From Pseudomonadota bacterium (GTDB lineage: Bacteria; Desulfobacterota; JAPLJL01): a DNA stretch of 5,991 nt. Both the position numbers and the translations under genes were made by a program. The stretch spans positions 1-5,991 of the forward strand of contig JAPLJL010000181.1 in NCBI GenBank assembly GCA_026388615.1, written 5' to 3'. The notes under the pieces were generated by a model, which saw only the letters and a list, made by a program, of their open reading frames with translations, did no database searches and was not told where the DNA came from. This document shows, in pieces, positions 4,545 to 5,991 of the stretch. Position 1 is the stretch's first letter. Each line of letters opens with the position of its first letter.

Positions 4545-5728
4545 TTTCGGCCTTCGATTCCTCGGCCGAAATAAGCCCACGAAGAGGCGATGATTTTTTC
4601 GAGTTCCGGAAACTCCGGCTTCCAGCCCAGGACCTTGCGGATCTTCACCGAGCTGGCCACGAGCTCGGCCGGGTCACCCGGCCGCCGGGGAACATCCTGG
4701 CTGGGAATGGGAAGGCCCGTAACCTGGCGAGCCGTCTCCACCACCTGGCGGACGGAATAGCCGCGGCCGTTCCCCACGTTGAAGGCCCCGCTCCGCTTTT
4801 CCCGGGAGAGCCATTCGAGGGCCAGGATGTGGGCCTGGGCCAGGTCGTTCACGTGGATATAATCGCGGACGCAGGTGCCGTCCGGGGTGGGATAGTCATT
4901 CCCGAATATATGTACAACTGATCGCATGGCGCTCGGTGCATGGCGCAGGGGTCGTGCTTTTGCTCCCTGCTCCCCCTCCGGGCCGTAGGCCCTTACGGGC
5001 CGGAGGCTGCTCCCTGCTCCCGAGCTCTGCGAGTCCGACGTAGCCCTTAACAAGGCGGGGCACCCCGCCGGCTTTACCGGGCGAAGTCTGGATTGCTCCC
5101 GAGCCTTGGCGGCCATTCGACTGCGCTCATGGCTTGCGGCCACTTTCAGAACAAGCGGGATCAGGTGGGTCTCTACCTCCCGGTCCTCGACCAGTTCCCC
5201 GTCCGGGTCCAGACCGGAGGCGTTGAAATAGCGGAGGCAAACCGACTTAAGCCCGTGGGCCAGGTCGCAATCGGCCAGGATTCCCTCCCCCACCAGCTTG
5301 GTCATCCCGTAGGGGTTGGCGGGATGCTGGGGATGATCCTCGGTAATCGGAACCTTTTCCGGCTCCCCGTAGACCGCCGCGCTCGAGGAAAACACCGCCA
5401 TCTTCACCCGGTGCTCGACCGCCGCCCGGAGAAGCGTAACCATGGCGGAGATGTTGTTCTCCCAGTAAGGGAGGGGGTTCGTAACCGACTCGGGGACAAT
5501 CGCGCTGGCGGCGAAATGGATCAGCGCCTGGGGGCGGAAAGCGGAAAAAACCCGCTTCAGGAAGACCGGGTCGCGGATGTCGCCCTTTTTAAAGCCACCG
5601 AAAAGGACGGCCTCGCGGTGGCCGGTGGAGAGGTTGTCGATGGTCAGGAGCTCGTGCCCCTTCCGTCCCAGTTTCTTGATGGTGTGGGAGCCGATGTAGC
5701 CGGCGCCTCCGGTGACTAGGATTTTCAT
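4541..5728 (-). CDS. galE: UDP-glucose 4-epimerase with an in-frame repeat insertion
   Basis: Cytosolic short-chain dehydrogenase-type epimerase interconverting UDP-glucose and UDP-galactose with bound NAD. Motifs: Rossmann TGGAGYIGSH (6-15), DNLSTGH (31-37), FSSSAAVYG (113-121) with the catalytic serine, NPYGMTK (138-144) with catalytic Tyr140 and Lys144, RYFNASG (166-172), FGNDYPTPDGTCVRDYIHV (275-293) and FNVGNGRGYSV (316-326). The protein has 395 residues against the usual 325-340. The excess lies at residues 198-271, between VLKVA and VHIFG, where relatives have a short loop of about 6-7 residues. That segment is R/S/A/P-rich and encoded by heptads and palindromes. All catalytic motifs flank it intact, so the enzyme may still work. 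GGAG lies 5 bases before the start. The stop codon falls in a heptad array. Confidence 0.93.
   Translation of the reverse strand: MKILVTGGAGYIGSHTIKKLGRKGHELLTIDNLSTGHREAVLFGGFKKGDIRDPVFLKRVFSAFRPQALIHFAASAIVPESVTNPLPYWENNISAMVTLLRAAVEHRVKMAVFSSSAAVYGEPEKVPITEDHPQHPANPYGMTKLVGEGILADCDLAHGLKSVCLRYFNASGLDPDGELVEDREVETHLIPLVLKVAASHERSRMAAKAREQSRLRPVKPAGCPALLRATSDSQSSGAGSSLRPVRAYGPEGEQGAKARPLRHAPSAMRSVVHIFGNDYPTPDGTCVRDYIHVNDLAQAHILALEWLSREKRSGAFNVGNGRGYSVRQVVETARQVTGLPIPSQDVPRRPGDPAELVASSVKIRKVLGWKPEFPELEKIIASSWAYFGRGIEGRK
4975..5006. repeat. 32-base palindrome inside galE
   Basis: Outer arms CCTCCGG (4975-4981) and CCGGAGG (5000-5006) with inner GCCGTA/TACGGG pairing (one mismatch). It contains the alternative mini-hairpin GGGCC-GTA-GGCCC (4980-4992). 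CCGGGCCGTAGGCCCTTAC (4978-4996) is identical to 2527-2545 in the convergent spacer. Confidence 0.9.
5021..5091. repeat. 72-base palindromic element, copy B (inside galE)
   Basis: 71 bases, same ends as copy A at 4207-4278. The inner stem is GGCGGGG/CCCCGCC, a full 7 base pairs, where copy A has only GGCAG/CTGCC. At the fourth pair A-T in copy A is G-C in copy B, so pairing is kept while bases change. CCTT-AAC-AAGG replaces CCTT-TTA-AAGG. One base shorter than copy A after the inner stem. Confidence 0.88.
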
Positions 5729-5855
5729 GAATGCTCCGCGTTCATGAAAATCGACCGCCGACCGCAGACCGCAGACCGCCGTTCAAGAAATAACGACCAA
5801 AGACCAAGGAACGATGAACACCGGGAAAAACCAAAAATCGACCGCGAACCAGAAA
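5719..5855. repeat. 137-base direct repeat, unit 1 (contains the galE start)
   Basis: Runs from GGATTTTCATGA to CCAGAAA. It matches unit 2 with about 13 differences in 136 positions and no gaps. At its left it includes the first 10 bases of galE and its ribosome site; ATTTTCATGA and TCATGAAAAT form an inverted repeat around the ribosome site. From 5752 it runs in 7-base register (CGACCGC twice, AGACCGC twice, then CGTTCAA, GAAATAA, CGACCAA, AGACCAA). Confidence 0.9.
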
Positions 5856-5865
5856 GGATTTTCAT
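5725..5865 (-). CDS. Possible 46-codon leader ORF coupled to galE
   Basis: The ATG at 5865 is a duplicate of the galE start: it has the same GGAG at 5-base spacing and begins MKIL like GalE, then diverges (SGSRSIFGFS...). It runs 46 codons through repeat unit 1 and stops at a TGA (5727-5725) that overlaps the galE ATG as ATGA, the arrangement typical of translational coupling. The peptide is S/R/F-rich, made of heptad DNA, and has no recognisable domain. Most likely an accident of the duplication, but translation could affect galE expression. Confidence 0.3.
   Translation of the reverse strand: MKILSGSRSIFGFSRCSSFLGLWSLFLERRSAVCGRRSIFMNAEHS
5734..5737 (-). promoter_or_regulatory. Ribosome binding site of galE
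   Basis: GGAG on the minus strand, 5 bases before the ATG at 5728. An equivalent GGAG with the same spacing precedes the duplicated ATG at 5865. Confidence 0.7.
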
Positions 5866-5991
5866 GATCGCTCCGCGGTCATGAAAATCGACCGCCGACC
5901 ACGGACCGCAGACCGCCGTTCAAGAAATAACGACCACGGACCGACAAACGATGACCACCGGGAAATACCAAAAATCGACCGCGAACTAGAA
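5856..5991. repeat. 137-base direct repeat, unit 2 (reaches the window edge)
   Basis: Adjoins unit 1 without a gap and is cut by the window end, so more units may follow. Differences from unit 1 cluster in the heptad part. The copy retains GGAG, the 5-base spacer, an ATG and the first 10 bases of galE. Confidence 0.9.

Larger units (their letters stand above)
4917..5137 (-). repeat. Composite repeat insertion inside galE
   Basis: In the galE sense it consists of heptads (ATGAGCG, ATGGCCG and others, about 5092-5137), the 72-base element copy B (5021-5091), GGAGCAG heptads (about 5007-5020), the CCTCCGG palindrome (4975-5006), and more heptads (GGAGCAG, CGCCATG, CACCGAG, CGCCATG) to about 4921. 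GCATGGCGC is exact at 4924-4932 and 4938-4946, a 14-base step. It has no stop in the galE frame. The net gain over normal GalE is about 66-68 codons; exact borders are uncertain by several codons. Confidence 0.85.

Noticed and set aside
4484..4921. 145-codon plus-strand frame beginning in heptads
   Set aside because: Starts in the TGCTTAC array (giving a C/L/A-rich false signal-like N-terminus) and continues antisense to galE.
5093..5719. 208-codon open frame opposite galE
   Set aside because: Antisense shadow of a clear GalE; no ribosome site or domain.
5776..5991. Promoter for galE upstream
   Set aside because: No pair of boxes with acceptable spacing could be supported in either repeat unit; the promoter may lie beyond the window.

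Overview
The window reads as a GC-rich bacterial chromosome segment. The gene set (phosphomannomutase, an exported TatT-like protein, bifunctional ManC, GalE) and the repeat-filled spacers resemble uncultured Deltaproteobacteria/Desulfobacterota-type genomes. That placement is inference from general knowledge and is weak; nothing in the window fixes the taxon.

Layout. Two genes run on the plus strand: the C-terminal two thirds of a phosphomannomutase/phosphoglucomutase (1-1022, cut by the left edge) and an exported TPR-like protein of the TRAP-associated TatT type (1157-2056). They converge on a 633-base spacer made mostly of palindromes and short repeats (2057-2689). Two genes run on the minus strand: galE (5728 to 4541), then manC (4195 to 2690). 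A convincing intrinsic terminator lies between them, so manC is probably transcribed on its own. The right end (5719-5991) holds two copies of a 137-base direct repeat whose first unit contains the galE start.

Gene logic. PMM/PGM interconverts mannose (or glucose) 6-phosphate and 1-phosphate. ManC makes mannose 6-phosphate from fructose 6-phosphate and GDP-mannose from mannose 1-phosphate. GalE interconverts UDP-glucose and UDP-galactose. Together they supply activated sugars for surface or exopolysaccharide. The TatT-like protein is not obviously part of that pathway.

The striking content is the repeat DNA. Almost every spacer contains runs in strict 7-base register whose 7-mer word changes along the run. 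Palindromic elements of at least three kinds are mixed in: chained mini-hairpins with 3-base loops, a 72-base element with an inner hairpin, and a GTCATCCTGAGCGAA-type element. This material has reached genes: it forms the C-terminal tail of the PMM/PGM, the N-terminus of the TatT-like protein and the stop codon of galE. A composite of heptads plus two palindromic elements sits in frame in the middle of galE, adding about 66-68 residues. This resembles Rickettsia palindromic elements inside genes and cyanobacterial heptameric STRRs, but sequence relatedness to either is not claimed.
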